Under the pieces are notes generated by a model. It was not told the DNA's origin. It saw nothing but the letters and a program-made list of their open reading frames with translations, and did no database searches. A stretch of 5,947 nt of DNA. Origin: a bacterium (GTDB lineage: Bacteria > JAHJDO01). Positions 5,089-5,947 of the stretch are shown one piece after another. Position 1 is the first letter of the stretch. Every line of letters begins with the position of its first letter. The stretch covers positions 1-5,947 of the forward strand of contig DAOVHI010000092.1 in the NCBI GenBank assembly GCA_030671985.1, read 5' to 3'. The position numbers were made by a program, and so were the translations under genes.

Positions 5089-5583
5089 ATGAATTCAGAG
5101 ATAGAGAAAGTACGCGACTATTTTATTGAAACTGCCGGAAGTATGGCAGGAAATCTCGGCTTAAATGCAATTGCGGGACAGATGTATGCTCTGCTCTATA
5201 TCTCCAATGAGCCTGTTTCGCTTGATGACATCACGGATATTCTGAAAGTAAGCAAAGGAAATGTAAGCGTAAATATTCGTGTGCTTGAGAGATGGGGCGC
5301 GGTAAAAAAAGTATGGGTAAAGGGAAGCAGGCGTAATTTTTATACAGCGAACGAAGATATTCTCAAAATAGTTACAAGCCGCATTAAAGAGGGATTAGCA
5401 AAGAGAACAAAAGAAATAGACGGCGAATTATCCAGAGCAGAAGAAATGCTTGAAAGCGCGGGAAAACAGCTTAACAAAGAAGATAAAAAAACCACACATG
5501 TATATAAACAAAAAATCACAGACATCAAAAAATTATCTGCGAAAGTAGAAGGATTATTGAGGTTTTTACCATATGCTGAATAA
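5089..5583 (+). CDS. GbsR/MarR-type winged-helix transcriptional regulator
   Basis: This is a DNA-binding regulator of the MarR superfamily, closest in style to GbsR-like proteins. At 164 residues it has the usual length. The N-terminal helix carries [20 protein letters not shown] (24-43). The helix-turn-helix [20 protein letters not shown] (44-63) contains the recognition helix, continuing into [13 protein letters not shown] basic wing [11 protein letters not shown] is at 75-85. Residues 95-158 form a charged heptad-like helical region ([17 protein letters not shown]...) suited to dimerisation. ATG 5089 is chosen because the longer frame from TTG 5014 would begin at the promoter -35 and translate the operator. 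The 36-bp palindrome just upstream implies autoregulation. The stop overlaps the start of the downstream sugar-nucleotide gene by 11 bp, so it is probably the local regulator of that operon. Its effector is unknown. Confidence 0.85.
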   Translation: MNSEIEKVRDYFIETAGSMAGNLGLNAIAGQMYALLYISNEPVSLDDITDILKVSKGNVSVNIRVLERWGAVKKVWVKGSRRNFYTANEDILKIVTSRIKEGLAKRTKEIDGELSRAEEMLESAGKQLNKEDKKTTHVYKQKITDIKKLSAKVEGLLRFLPYAE

Positions 5584-5947
5584 TAAGGTCGTTCTCATCA
5601 CAGGAGGAGCAGGATTTCTCGGCTCATTTGTAGTAGAGAAGTTAAAAAAAATGGGATGTAAAGATATTTTTGTCACAAGAAGCAAAGATTATGACCTTGT
5701 CCAAATGGAGGCGGTGAAAAAACTTTATCATGATTCAAAGCCGGATATTGTAATACACCTTGCGGCAAAGGTTGGCGGAATAGGAGCAAATCGCGAAAAT
5801 CCCGGTAAATTCTTTTATGATAATTTGATGATGGGCGTTCAGATGATAGAGCAAGGCAAAAGGTTTGGAATAGAAAAGTTTGTCGCGCTCGGGACTATAT
5901 GTTGTTATCCCAAATTCACTCCCGTCCCATTTAATGAGAAAGATTTA
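5573..5947 (+). CDS. fcl: GDP-L-fucose synthase-like NAD-dependent epimerase/dehydratase, 3' partial
   Basis: This is the first 125 residues of an extended short-chain dehydrogenase of the WcaG/Fcl type, which converts GDP-4-keto-6-deoxymannose to GDP-L-fucose with NADPH. The Rossmann motif TGGAGFLGS is at 10-18. [20 protein letters not shown] (62-81) and the block [19 protein letters not shown] (107-125) are characteristic of this subfamily. T108 occupies the place of the catalytic Ser (S107 in E. coli), a substitution that keeps a hydroxyl, and C110 aligns with the conserved Cys. The catalytic Tyr and Lys lie beyond the window. The ATG overlaps the regulator stop by 11 bp, with GAGG (5559-5562) ten bases upstream, so translation is probably coupled. 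A related GDP-sugar epimerase is possible. The context suggests surface polysaccharide or glycan precursor synthesis. Confidence 0.85.
   Translation, partial: MLNNKVVLITGGAGFLGSFVVEKLKKMGCKDIFVTRSKDYDLVQMEAVKKLYHDSKPDIVIHLAAKVGGIGANRENPGKFFYDNLMMGVQMIEQGKRFGIEKFVALGTICCYPKFTPVPFNEKDL

Noticed and set aside
1-5947. CRISPR arrays, tRNA or rRNA genes, riboswitches, dif site
   Set aside because: No regularly spaced repeats, cloverleaf or rRNA-like segments, known aptamer cores or recognisable dif-like 28-bp sequence were seen by eye on either strand.

Overview
The window is a 5.9-kb piece of an AT-rich bacterial chromosome. It has Shine-Dalgarno-led genes, a secreted protein, a XerC-type recombinase and the start of a nucleotide-sugar operon. 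No gene pins down the taxon. A Gram-negative or uncultivated candidate-phylum bacterium (for example Omnitrophota-like) would fit, but that is a weak inference from gene content and style.

Left end (1-1030). A fragment resembling the start of the CheA dimerisation domain runs in from outside the window. Within about 10 bases (around 282-291) it gives way, in another frame, to the C-terminal half of a RhlE-type DEAD-box RNA helicase. The helicase lacks its whole ATP-binding lobe. This is either a real deletion/rearrangement scar or an assembly chimera. A terminator-like hairpin follows.

Middle (1136-3573). Two small unknown genes come first: a basic 86-aa protein and a two-helix membrane protein. 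Next is a complete REP-associated tyrosine transposase (RAYT, HUH/Y1 family). It carries two REP-like hairpins in opposite orientation inside its own reading frame, and both have the 5' GTAG tag. A separate perfect 12-bp-arm palindrome lies beside the first. Eighteen bases after the RAYT begins a full-length BaiN/YhiN (HI0933-type) flavoprotein.

Minus-strand operon (4974 down to 3558). A consensus-like promoter drives a secreted protein of unknown function. It overlaps by 11 bp a complete XerC-like tyrosine recombinase. The end of xerC overlaps the end of the flavoprotein gene by 16 bp, tail to tail.

Right end (5014-5947). A divergent promoter with a perfect TTGACA -35 has its -10 and start-site region covered by a 36-bp near-perfect palindrome made of two TTCT-N6-AGAA sites. 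It leads into a GbsR/MarR-type regulator, which overlaps by 11 bp the start of a GDP-L-fucose synthase-like gene cut by the window edge. The likely reading is an autoregulated switch in front of a nucleotide-sugar or surface-polysaccharide operon.
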